Part shown: positions 47,725 to 59,000 of the stretch, in pieces
How the letters are laid out: each line of letters starts with the position of its first letter
Numbering within the stretch: position 1 is the stretch's first letter
Source: Styela clava
Lineage: Eukaryota; Chordata; Ascidiacea; Stolidobranchia; Styelidae
Length of the DNA stretch: 64,000 nucleotides
Assembly (NCBI RefSeq): GCF_964204865.1
Contig: NC_135263.1
Location: 13,809,426 to 13,873,425, forward strand
Reading direction: 5' to 3'
Made by a program: the position numbers and the translations under genes
Notes under the pieces: generated by a model
What the model was told of the DNA's origin: nothing
Databases searched by the model: none
What the model saw: only the letters and a program-made list of their open reading frames with translations

Positions 47725-50162
47725 ATGGCTAGAATTAGAAGGTTCTTGAGTTTACTACTGGCTGTTTCAATATCTGCAACGACATACATAAGTATACTTA
47801 AATGGCAGCCAAATAAAAAAATTGTTTGGAATGGTAAGGAACGTAAACTACGATAAAATAAAAAATCTTAGTTCAGACTGTGTGGATTAACTATCAATCA
47901 GCCATCAATTATAAACTGTAAATATCGTGATGCTTTGCATCTGATGCTATATTTCCATTAATAATTTTATAAATCTTACCTCGGATACATTATTCCGATG
48001 TTTTACTGTTTAGAAATAATATGTTTAACTTAACGCTAGTCTATCTCCGGTAAGGTTAACTTGAAAGATTAGATTTATCAGATGATACTTTACCATCGAT
48101 CTTTGAGCACGTAGGCACAACAGAATTTCTTCTCAATAAGAGAAGTAGTATATTATGATTACCAAGCCCATTAGGATGACTGTGTTTTGTGACTCAGAAA
48201 GATATCTGCACACATAGTTATCGCTTTTTGCTGATATACTAACTCGAATAACATAGGGTTTGTGCTCAATGTGTAAAATACATTACTGCTTTTCAAGGCT
48301 AGTGTTACCATTTCTTGTCTGCCGCGAACTCGTTGCCAAATTATTCGTATTTTTTCCATATTTTGTGATAGAATTGGAATTATTTTGACCTTTTGATGGA
48401 ATAGCAATGCTGTTCTGATCAGAATCCAACTCGATTCCATCAATTTTGCCAGGGTGGTCCAAAGTTGTTGACTCCGAGACCTATGGCACACTAGCGAAAT
48501 CCTGCTGCTCAAAAATACGATGTCATAAAGAGAAAGTTTCATTATAAAATTTATAAATAAAAAATAATTTAATTGCACTAAGCATTAAGCAAATGAGGTC
48601 TAATATTTCGTTAGGGTTAGGGTTTCCGTGGCGATTGATTAGAACTACCTCGCAAAGTGGGAACACACTTTTATGATATCGTATATTTTTATGTAGGATT
48701 TCGCTGACGTTACAGTGGCATTCCGAGGGCTACAAAATAATTTTTGCTTTTGTTTGCGGTTGGCAATAGTGTCAAAGCGAAAACCCTTGAAATTTGGAAA
48801 TGCTCATATGATTGCAAAATGCCGTTTTACATTATATTTGCCATAATTACAGATTGATTGATTACCAAATGTGAGATACAAGAGAGTATATTACTCATTT
48901 TTTTACATATAGGAAGCATTTTGTGTAATGCTGTTTACGCTGGTAGCAAAAATCACCTGAATGAATTGTATTGTTAGGCCATAACAATAATATTTAGTTA
49001 TCATATTAAATTATTATATTGTTAAAATATATTTCCAACCAAAAATATCGAAAGCCAGTGAACAATTCGGAGTAGCCAAGCACTTTTTTTAAATTCGTTA
49101 GTTGCGTCAGCCGATCGTGACACTAGTCAATTCAGTGACATTAGCGATGTAACAAGATGTCAAACTATCGAATGCATCTGCTGTCCAATGCAGTCGTCCA
49201 TGCCATTTATACGATGTTGGTATTTTAGAATAGTAATGCTTTTATTTTTACGTAAGTACGAAAATACGTATCAAAAATTTATTATATTCGAACAGTTTAC
49301 CTCACATTTTATGTTCGCAGATTGCAGTGGTATTTTAGCCTAATGATGCTTTTATTTTTTCGTAAATCGACACAGTCATGAGTTAGATTGAACAAAATTA
49401 AATCAATATACCGTACGGCATTTTGATTGCTGGTATAGGTCATGGACTTTTACGCAACAGAAAATCATTCCAATAAGAGTCATTACCTTTACCTATCATT
49501 ATCAAAATTATTTGCCAAAAAGCGGGAAAAAGGATAAATTATTTTGGGGTATCTTACAAATTACGGCTTCACATAACTTTCAATTTTTCGACGCAATGGA
49601 ACGAATGCGTAAATAAGAGAAATGTAAAGTGGCCATCATTCGAAAGTCTATTACGTTGATATTCGATTCGTTTTAGACAACCCTGCATCGACTTATTTTA
49701 GCCTCTGAAGATGAAACAAACGTTAATAAAGGTGGTCCGCGAAATAAAACTCTCCGTAAAAGTGGGCCGCGATAATTAGAAAATTATATTTTTAGTAAGC
49801 AATGCATTCAAAAGAACAGTGACGTAAACCGATGTTACCGAGAAAAAAGTTTAAAGTAGAAAAATAGTTTCACCTCATTATTCGAATGTCGAAAGCGATT
49901 TTATTATTGAAAAACAGCACTTTGTCCGTTTAAAAATTTCGCATAAATCAGTATAAAATGTTAACAAATAGGTAACGCTTGCATTGATATGATTTTAAAT
50001 GCAAAGCGTCATAACAATTTTGGTATTTTTTGCTATTGAATCATAAATTTAGAAAAACTACAATCATTGTACCAAGATTTCCCTTTTTTTGAACCAAGAC
50101 CAACTACATTTGAATCGAGGAAAAGGGAATGGGAACATTATTCAGATATGTCAAAAAATAAG
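47725..50162 (+). pseudogene. Orphan 5' exons of a sulfotransferase (copy of gene C exons 1-2)
   Basis: Exon 1 (47725-47833) encodes MARIRRFLSLLLAVSIS and the rest of a signal anchor, with donor GTAAGG. Exon 2 (50077-50162) encodes the stem ending EWEHYSDMSKNK. Both match gene C (56044-56152 and 58045-58130) with very few changes. No catalytic exon follows: the duplicated segment stops 70 bases after exon 2 and joins a minus-strand RNB fragment. It is a 5' fragment that may still be transcribed from its intact promoter region. Confidence 0.8.
49660..49686 (-). mobile_element. Terminus of a hAT element related to 17297-19265
   Basis: The complement reads cagggttgtctaaaacgaat, nearly the left terminus of the element at 17297. 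Internal sequence such as gccaaaaagcgggaaaaa near 49515 is shared in reverse with 18900. The other boundary is unclear. The same terminus is in gene C intron 1 at about 57482-57508. Confidence 0.6.
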
Positions 50163-50232
50163 GTCATTATTTTATATAGACAAATTAATTGATTGTGCTA
50201 GCCCAGTTTCCTAAATAATATTACTATTAGTG

Positions 50233-53200
50233 ATGTCGTGACGCTTTGTGATTGTATATATCTTGTCGAACAATAAGACTGTTATCACAATTTTTCCATT
50301 TATCTGTTGTAATAGCTGTACGTTTCGTGATTACGTTGCCATCAACATATTTTTTGCCCCTACAAGCAGTTTTACTTTCCAATCTTCAATATCTCTCAAC
50401 CTGGAAGCAATAAAATGTCGATCTCTATAAAGAGATTCAGTATTCATAAAATATTTCCAGAGAATTTCAAACTTTTTTTTCGGACATTTCCTGAATGAAT
50501 ATTCTTCCGCAATTTGTACTAAAGTTAAGGCTGGTGACTTGCATTCATAGTACATATGGTGTGAAAATAAATAGACAAAGCCAACGATTTATTTTTCTTT
50601 GAAAAACCATTTAAATATCCATCTATATGCAGCGGATTTGAGTTTGTGGATTCAGCAGTGATATGTATTCTTATTGTATTATTCTTCCTGCGTTCTATAC
50701 CAGTGGTTCTCAAACTTTATTAGTCCCAGAGCCGCATTTCAAACCTCAAAGTTACGAAGAGCCGCACACAAACAACGCATGGTAAAATAGCAACAAACCT
50801 TAAGCGCGTATTTAAAATACCAAGTCATCGTAACAATAACACACGTAACAACTAGGGCTGGGCAAAATATTCGGATAATGAATATTCGAATGGCATTGTA
50901 CTATTCGAATATCCGGTACCACGTGACCTGCGCCGCTCTGCTTGGACACTGAACTCGCGCGTCTCCAACTCAACCGTGAATTATGCAAGATTTCACAACG
51001 GCGCTCGCTATCAGAAAAAAAAGACAAATTTGAAAAGTCGTTGTCTTTGCGTTATATGCTTATCTTTGCACTTAATGTATCGTTTCAATTCCATATTTTG
51101 CAAAAAAACGTACCGACCGTTCCGTAAATTCAGAAACCTCAAACCATATTAGGTATTTAAATAAATTTCCCAGATTTCAAACTCCGCATGCTTGGTGACA
51201 TGTCAATAGCCATTTCTTGCATTACCGAAAATAAAGTTGATTAAAATTAAATGCTAAAATGACTTTTCGGCGTTTCATTGTGGAAAAGGCGATTTGAGGT
51301 CGTTAGAAAACTCTAGTTATACAAATAGCATGGATTCAAAAATAACCAAAAGTTTTTCCAAAAGCTGGTATGAGTTACTTGTATGAAAAACACTCATTAG
51401 GTTGTAACCAGATAAGAAATGTCATGTCCTACTCCCTTTAAAGCACTTTTTATTAGCTTTTTAGTGATCCCTTCCATCCTTGGCCTAGTAATGTTTCGAA
51501 TAGGTAAACATTTTGCTCGACCATGCCGTTGAGCCAAGAGTATAACGTACAATCAATCGTGAATTTCGTTGTAACAATGCACACTGACTCGTTCACGAAT
51601 TGTTGCGTCTATTATTATCGAAAATGCTTACAAATGTTAAATTTTGAAGCATTTGGGCAGTAATAATTAAGCCTAAGGCATGACATAATCAAAATCATTA
51701 AGTGAAGTGCTGAATTTGCAAATTCCGTAAAAACAAGTGAGCATCACTCAGTAAGTATTTTAGCTATATAATAACCATCGGGGTGTTGCTTTGTTGAAAA
51801 AAGTTAAAACTTGTAAGAATATAGTTGTAATTAGCGTCTGACCCTCTCTCTATTAGACACAAGGCCTAGAAATGCCTCTATTGTCAATTTATTTAATCAC
51901 TATCTTAAATCAACATTCAGGATTCACGCAATCGATCAATGTTACTGTTCACTTCAAACAGGCACGATTAATTTACAAACGGTGATAAGGAAGATCAAAT
52001 CCAAGGCAGAGGATAAAACTCAGAATAAAATTAATTTTGTTCTGAAATCAGCCTTTAATGTATTCAACAGATGTCACCGATGTGAACGCAAGGGTATACT
52101 AGAAATATGAAACTTCGATATCCGGCGACCCCTTATTCTTGCAAAAAAACGATAAACGGTGGGAATATAGAATACCAACTTTAGGGTATCGCCGCCGAAA
52201 CGATCGTGGTGACAAAGACAATCAGCGATTATGATGAAATAAACCATTAACCAGTGAAAAAACGCTTTATTGCCGACTTTTTAATGTTTCTATCATTTTC
52301 CAAATGGAGTATTGCCCTTCGACGTTCTGGATCCCTGTTATGTAAAAAATATTCATTACTTGACAATTCAGTATTCGTTAAAAATATTCAAATTATTCGA
52401 TTCAAAAAAAGATTCGATTTTGCTCACCCTACCTAACAGCCATTCAATTTGGCTTTGGTTTCTAATAAGTTTGTCAAAGTGGGTCGTAATCGCAGCTGCT
52501 TGAGATGATCGCCAGATATTTCGGGACTATTTTCGATTACTGGGACAAAATCAAAATGCTCTGGAAATTAAAATAATCATTGAGGTATTTGATTTATACA
52601 TAATATTCGGAAATGCGACAAAAACTGAAAATCCACGGTAGCAAGTTAATGATTACAGCCATGTCTAAAATCCTTCCAAGTGAAAAGTGTCCGGATGGCC
52701 GCGAAAACGCTTACTGTTGCGTCACTATTGCATCTTGTAGATTAGTCAACGCTACGCAAATAAACACAGGGGAATCAATTCGACTAACTAATAGACTCCC
52801 GCATTATAATTTCAAGTCAATGATTAGTTTTCAATGAAAATTTCTTTTTGAAAGTAATTAATTTTTAAAGCATTAACAAGAGCCGCAGGTAAGTTTGTTG
52901 AGAGCCGCACCCTAGTTTGAGAATCACTGTTCTATACATTGTTCCATACTAAAAGCGTCATCGTGAAGTTTGCTTCCTTCAGTGTTCAAGGTAAAGGCTT
53001 GAACTTGATTAGAAACTATATTGATTAGTCTTGCGCTGATTGGATCATAGACGGATTTCGACAATATTCTTACTATTCTGCCAATGAAATACTTTGGCTG
53101 TCTCCAATTATCTTCTACATTGTATTCTCTCAATTTTTTTGAATTTTGAAATATCACGAGATCTCCGTTTCCCGCGCCAAACCGATGCCATGGACTGCAT

Positions 53201-53385
53201 GGAGTATTTTGAATAAAATAGGATATTGAAGTTTCATCGCCAGTTCTCTTAATTGTTATGCATTCAGAATCAACTTGCTCTACAACGGCAGCAAAAACTT
53301 TTGTGTCGATTTGTTTTGATAAATGATGGTATTTATATCCATACTCACATGTTCCAAAATTAATATAATCGCGGCATCTAGTCAT
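50233..53385 (-). pseudogene. CCCH-RNB copy, degraded and split by a hAT insertion
   Basis: The 5' part (52930-53385, start ATG at 53385, MTRCRDYI) and the following part (50233-50700) would be contiguous but for the transposon at 50701-52929. The third Cys of the CCCH finger is replaced by Tyr (CEYGYKYHH). The first RNB Asp has become Asn (TLNTEG). The downstream part has frameshifts, one near the residues TMNAS and one where about 30 bases are missing before a LLVG stretch. Coding similarity ends at about 50233, at the junction with the duplicated sulfotransferase segment, so the C-terminal half is absent. The 5' flank is shared with the copies at 1-1191 and 31347. This is clearly a dead gene. 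Confidence 0.87.
50701..52929. mobile_element. hAT-like element inserted in an RNB pseudogene
   Basis: Termini cagtggttctcaaact and, at the right, agtttgagaatcactg form a clear inverted repeat. Just inside both ends are agagccgca repeats. The 8-bp duplication ttctatac is exact at 50693-50700 and 52930-52937. Length 2229 bp. Inside, at about 50854-52430, a second element-like unit is nested, with subterminal gaatattcgaat and ends agggctgggcaaaat / ttttgctcaccct. I see no intact transposase; short frames in the interior carry no motif I recognise. Confidence 0.9.
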
Positions 53386-53532
53386 CTTCACATTGGCGAA
53401 GATTGGAAACATAATATTTTGAGAAAATCTGGTCGACCTTCTTAGACTAAAAATCTATAATCTGTATTTGTGAAAATTAACTGATTAATTTTCAACATAT
53501 AATACGATGAATATTAATATAAAGTATATAAC

Positions 53533-53820
53533 ACAGGCGTTGGCAAGGTTTTTGGACCACCGGTCCGAAAATTTTGTCTACCTATACTGGCGGGCTATGT
53601 AAGTGTGCTGTAAAAAGTTTATAAATAATATTTAATGTTAATGAGGCAAAAGTGAAAAACAATAAGCCTCGTTTCTTAACTAAATTTAATCGCAATCTCA
53701 ACAAATTCCTTGAGCTATTTTTTTTTGCTAAAACATTAAAATTTGGTTTTCATGACGGCCCAGATTAAATTACCCAACGGGCCCGATTTAGCCGCGGCCG
53801 TAGTTTTCATGTGTAACATT
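53533..53820. mobile_element. Insertion of about 285 bp in the RNB 5' flank
   Basis: Compared with the equivalent flanks at about 1337 and 33752, where gcgtataacatatgcc is continuous, this copy is interrupted by a GC-richer segment starting caggcgttggcaagg. The ends and target duplication are not clean, so the superfamily is uncertain; the start resembles short hAT derivatives. A further element end, caggggttctcaacctgggg, follows at about 53932. Confidence 0.5.
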
Positions 53821-54919
53821 TTAACATATGCCTCACGAATAATGTTCGAACGCATTGTTTCATTTCTATAGATTCCATACATAAGTCAGAGCTGTGGTAG
53901 TAAATTGACAACAACAATTATTTTGGAACAGGGGTTCTCAACCTGGGGTTCGCGAACTCCCAGGGGTTCACGAGAAGATTTCCAGAGGTACTTTGATCGC
54001 AGTTGAGTTTTCATGTATTGCTATTTTTTTTAATATTCTCCACTACCAGAGAAAACTGCGTGCTTATTAAAACAATGTAAAATCCACGACTTTGCGGCCA
54101 AACTGTGAAATCTCAAAAGACAATGTGCAGCAAGCATTGCAGAAAATGATATGCTAATTGAAACTTAAGTTATTAATGAAAGTTATTAATGTCAGCATTA
54201 TGTAAAATACATAGTTTAAAATAAACGAAATGTTTTCGAAAGCAATGCAAATTTCCATACTCAGCTCAAGAATGCTTAACTTCACATTTACAACACTAAT
54301 GCAAAAATGTATATTAATAATTTTAAAAACAATTTTTAAAATTCATGAGCATTAACCAGTTACAATACGATGTAATTTAAGTTTATGATTTGAAAAATTT
54401 GGTAAAGATATATACTATAATTCAGATTGTAACACCCTACAAATATTCTGCATTGTTTGATAAACAAATAAGTTGAATTTAAGTGCATTGTGGACTGTTA
54501 AAAAATCACAAATACTTATAGTTGACGAAAGAATCGAGGAATATTTCAAGAAAATCAAGATCGAATTCAAAACAGATGGAAAGAACTATTATTAATGATG
54601 ATTTATATCGTATATAAACTATATGAAAGTATCAAAAATTATCTCGACATAAATACAATAATTTAACTAAATAGTAAATTCTTATAACGAATGGATAAAT
54701 GAAATTGACCGTAAAGGAATAATTTCTTAAGATGAGGCAATATTATAATGTGTAAATGAGCCAATTTAACTTCAATGTAATATAAAAAGCATACGGAAAG
54801 GTTCTATTACTTGTCTACTCTATTGTAATTGTAATGCAGTTGCTCACTCATTTTGTTTCAGCGAGTTTATTTATTAGCATGGTATATCATACTTTCACGT
54901 TTCATTATTTTAAATCTAA
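53821..54919. other. Intergenic, repeat-derived
   Basis: The part around 53826-53930 is RNB 5' flank; then comes a hAT-like terminus at 53932. The stretch 54530-54860 is an inverted duplicate of 30240-30565. No gene is supported. Confidence 0.5.
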
Positions 54920-54961
54920 TTAGTGCGATCGAGTTTTGTACACTCTGCATATCTCCCCCAT
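54920..54961 (-). pseudogene. Start-codon fragment of an RNB gene
   Basis: The ATG at 54961 opens MGEICRVYKTRSH and stops. The first eight codons match the family start and the upstream flank (54962-55925) matches that of the 4020-6173 gene, but homology ends after the codons for VY. A duplication or deletion breakpoint left only the beginning of the gene. Confidence 0.6.
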
Positions 54962-55925
54962 CTTTATACTGTTTTTCAGAAAACTTGTCCTGACTCAAAT
55001 ATCTGTAATCTGTATTAGTAAAAATTAACTTGTATATTAGTTTTCAACTTACTGTGATTCTTAATATAATAAAATAAAGCATAATATGCATCATTACATG
55101 TATAATTGGCAATAAGTTTTGGAGTTTTTCTCGTGTTGAAATTTTTCAAAATCGGTATTATTTTTTATGGAAGTTAGCTTTATTCTGAGACTCTAAACAA
55201 GTCTATGTTATAGATAGAATGTTGGATAGATATTTTAAATATATATTTGAGACTTTATTATATCATATTAGACTACAAGATACACGGATTGTTCTCAAGA
55301 AATGGGTAATGTAAATTTACTCAGCTGGATATTTTTAAGTACAAATAACAAAAAATGGGAACAATTGATTAGAGACTAATGTTGGGACAAAGCGAAAACT
55401 CTCAAGCCTCCCAATATTTCTCAATCACTATAACATCGACCAACTCAAAACTATCTAAAATCAGAAATACACCATGTGTTTTACCTTGAAATTGGAACAG
55501 ATCATTTTTTGTCTCAATCATCCTCTAAATTCTATTTGATTTGTTGTGCTTGAAGACTTCGTATGTTTGAAAGCAATACTATTCGTCTCGTTAAATATTA
55601 ATCAAATAGTCCATGCTATGTCGAAATAATATTGCTATCGAATTATGTTAAATCATAAACCAATTAGGGAACTTGGTTGATCGAGCTTAAAATGTACTTG
55701 ATAAATTTGAAAATGAACATAACCATTGTATTGTATAGATTGTTATCTGGCAACCTTGTTTGATGCTGTTTTCGAGTAACTAAGATACATAGCCAAAATG
55801 CGTTTATTTAATAATTCCAATAGCTACTAGTGGGTGACTTTTTAATGTATTTTTCATGACATTTCGAAATATCAAACATTGACACTTTCCGTGTTTGCAT
55901 ACTTGACGTCAGCTCTTATATACGA
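54962..55925. repeat. RNB 5' flank block, third copy (of 6174-7230)
   Basis: Direct counterpart of the flank of the 4020-6173 gene, joined at about 55925 to the sulfotransferase promoter segment. No reading frame is supported. Confidence 0.75.
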
Positions 55926-55944
55926 TCTTACGTTTATCCTATAG

Positions 55945-55952
55945 TGACGTCA
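55945..55952. promoter_or_regulatory. Full palindromic CRE-like site before gene C
   Basis: TGACGTCA lies about 92 bases before the exon 1 start codon of gene C and is identical in the duplicate at 47626. Copies A and B have no counterpart I could find at the same distance. Confidence 0.45.
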
Positions 55953-56043
55953 AACTAGCGCCGGTAAAAAGAGCTTTGCCTCATCTCGCACTCATGTTAG
56001 CTGCCACGGCCTGTCGCATCCGAATGTATCATATTGCAGTGTA

Positions 56044-59000
56044 ATGGCTAGAATTAGAAGGTTCTTGAGTTTACTACTGGCTGTTTCAATATCTGCAACG
56101 ACATACATAAGTATACTTAAATGGCAGCCAAATAAAAAAAATGTTTGGAATGGTAAGGAACGTAAACTACGATAAAATAAAAAATCTTAGTTCAGACTGT
56201 GTGGATTAACTATCAATCAGCCATCAATTATAAACTGTAAATATCGTGATGCTTTGCATCTGATGCTATATTTCCATTAATAATTTTATAAATCTTACCT
56301 CGGATACATTATTCCGATGTTTTACTGTTTTGAAATAATATGTTTAACATAACGCTAGTCTATCTCCGGTAAGGTTAACTTGAAAGATTAGATTTATCAG
56401 ATGATACTTTACCATCGATTTTTGAGCACGTAGGCACAACAGAATTTCTTATCAATAAGAAAAGTAGTATATTGTGATTACCAATCCCATTAGGATAACT
56501 TTGTTTTGTGACTCAGAAAGATACCTGCACACATAGTTATCGCTTTTTGTTGATATATATACTAACACAAATAACATAGGGTTTGTCTCAATGTGTAAAA
56601 TACATTACCGCTTTTCAAAGCTGGGGTTACCATTTCTTGTCGGCCGCGAACTCGTTGCCAAATTATTCGTATTATTTCTATATTTTGTGATAGAATTGGA
56701 ATTATTTCGACCTTTTGATGGAATAGCAATGCTGAAGCATTTTCTGTAATGCTGTTTACGCTGTTAGCAAAAAATCACGTGAATGAATTGTATTGTTGGG
56801 CCATAACAATAATATTCAGTTATCATATCTAATTATTATATTGTTAGAATATATTTCCAACCAAAAATATAGAAAGCCAGTGAACAATTTGGAGTAGCCA
56901 AGCACGTTATTCAACTTCGTTAGTTGCGTCAGCCGATCGTGACACTAGTCAATTCCATTGACATTAGCGATGTAACAAGATGTCAAACTATCGGATGCAT
57001 CTGCTGTCCTATGCAGTCGTCCATGCCATTTATACGACGTTGGTATTTTAGAATAGTAATGCTTTTATTTTTACGTAAGTACGAAAATACGTATCAAAAA
57101 TTTATTACATTCGAACAGTTTACCTCACATTTTATGTTCGCAGATTGCAGTGGTATTTTAGCCTAATGATGCTTTTATTTTTTCGTAAATCGACACAACC
57201 ATGAGTTAGATTGAACAAAATTAAATCAATATACCGTACGGCATTTTGATTGCTGGTATAGGTCATGGACTTTTACGCAACAGAAAATCATTCCAATAAG
57301 AGTCATTACTTTTACCTATCATTATCAAAATTATTTGCCAAAAAGCGGGAAAAAGAATAAATTATTTTTGGGTATCGTACAAATTACGGCTTCACATAGC
57401 TTTCAATTTTTCGACGTAATGGAACGAATGCGTAAATAAGAGAAATGTAAAGTGGCTATCATCCGAAAGTCTATTACGTTGATATTCGATTCGTTTTAGA
57501 CAACCCTGCATCGACTTATTTTAGCCTCTGAAGATGAAACAAACGTTAATAAAGGTGGTCCGCAAAGTAAAACTCTCCGTAAAAGTGGGCCGCGATGTAA
57601 AAAAAAGTTGAGAGGCACTGGGTTAAGCCAAAGTGACGAAATTTCGGAGTCCAAAACCGTTATAGTGACTAAAGTAATCATCTTGTATACTTGGGTAGAT
57701 CACTCCCGCGCGTATTTATCCCAACTAATTGGAAAATTATATTTTTAGTGAGCAATGCATTCAAATGAACAGTGACGTAAACCGATGTAACTGAGAAAAA
57801 AGTTTAGTAGTAGAAAATAGTTTCACCTCATTATTCGAAGTCGAATGTCGAAAAACGATTTTATTAATGCAAAACAGCACTTTGTCCGTTTGAAAATTTC
57901 GCATAAATCAGTATAAAATGTTAACAAACAGGTAACGCATGCATTGATATGATTTTAAATGCAAAGCGTCATAGCAATTTTGGTATTTTATGCTATTGAA
58001 TCATTGTGCTTTAAATTTAGAAAAACTACAATCATTGTACCAAGATTTCCCTTTTTTTGAACCAAGACCAACTACATTTGAATCGAGGAAAAGGGAATGG
58101 GAACATTATTCAGATATGTCAAAAAATAAGGTCATTATTTTATATAGACGAATTATTTGATTGTGCTAGTCCAATTTGTTAAATAATGTTACTATTTGTG
58201 ATGTCGTTGTTTGAAAAATTCGATTTTTTTCACAACTGATAGCTTAAATTTTGCTGTGTTTCACTGACATTTTATATGATAGGTTTTTAACATTAGGCTG
58301 AAATTTCTGTGGCCATTTTGGTCATTTGACCTCAGTGTACATATATTGAATATATTGAATATTGCTCTCTTGTTCTCATTTGTTGTCACTTTTTACCAGA
58401 CAAAGGCTAGACGACTTCCTGACGTGGTTGGTATTGGAGTAAAGAAATGCGGAACCGATGCAGTGATATCATTTTTACGTCATCATCCGTTCATGAAGGT
58501 ACCAGATGACGTGGAAACTTTTTTCTTCAATCATAAATATAATAAAGGACTGAATTACTACAGGTATAGTCATAACGAGGTTTGTTATTGAGTTTGTTTC
58601 ATTGAAAAATATTTAAACAAAATCAGCATTTTGCTCAGTAATGCACACTATAGAATTGCTAATATTTGGGTATATGGTATTTGAGAAGTATAAAAGTAAT
58701 AGTGAAATTATGATATACTTACAGGCCTTTTATGACTTGCATTACAGTTTATAATTTAATTGATTTGATAAGCTAGACTATCAATTCCATTTTGTCATTC
58801 GACTAGCAGATAAATGTTATGTCCCAGTTTTTGTATTCAGGAGCCTCATGCCCGAAGTTGCTGAACATGAGCTGATAATGGAGAAAACTCCCGCATATTT
58901 TGATTGTCCACCAGTTACCCTTCCTAACAGACTATATCGGGATATACCACACGCTAAATTAATTTTGGTTGTATGTGATCCTGTGAAGAGGAGCTTCTCG

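Larger units (their letters stand above)
47590..50232. repeat. Segmental duplicate of 55925-58206
   Basis: About 2.6 kb carrying the promoter, exon 1, most of intron 1 and exon 2 of sulfotransferase C. About 500 bp at roughly 48414-48912 are absent from the other copy, and about 130 bp at roughly 57597-57728 are absent here. The copy ends abruptly at about 50232, where it meets RNB pseudogene sequence. Confidence 0.85.

Noticed and set aside
48171..48578. 135-residue open frame, minus strand
   Set aside because: It lies in intron 1 of the duplicated sulfotransferase segment, and the matching region at 56460-56740 does not preserve the frame.
48608..48626. Telomere-like gttagggttaggg
   Set aside because: Only two units, in an intron; also aaccctaaccc at about 37018 inside a repeat. 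Chance or repeat-derived.
58346..58400. Alternative signal-peptide start for sulfotransferase C (NILNIALLFSFVV)
   Set aside because: The frame has no ATG and lies just before a splice acceptor; exons 1 and 2 upstream fit in phase and match copies A and B.
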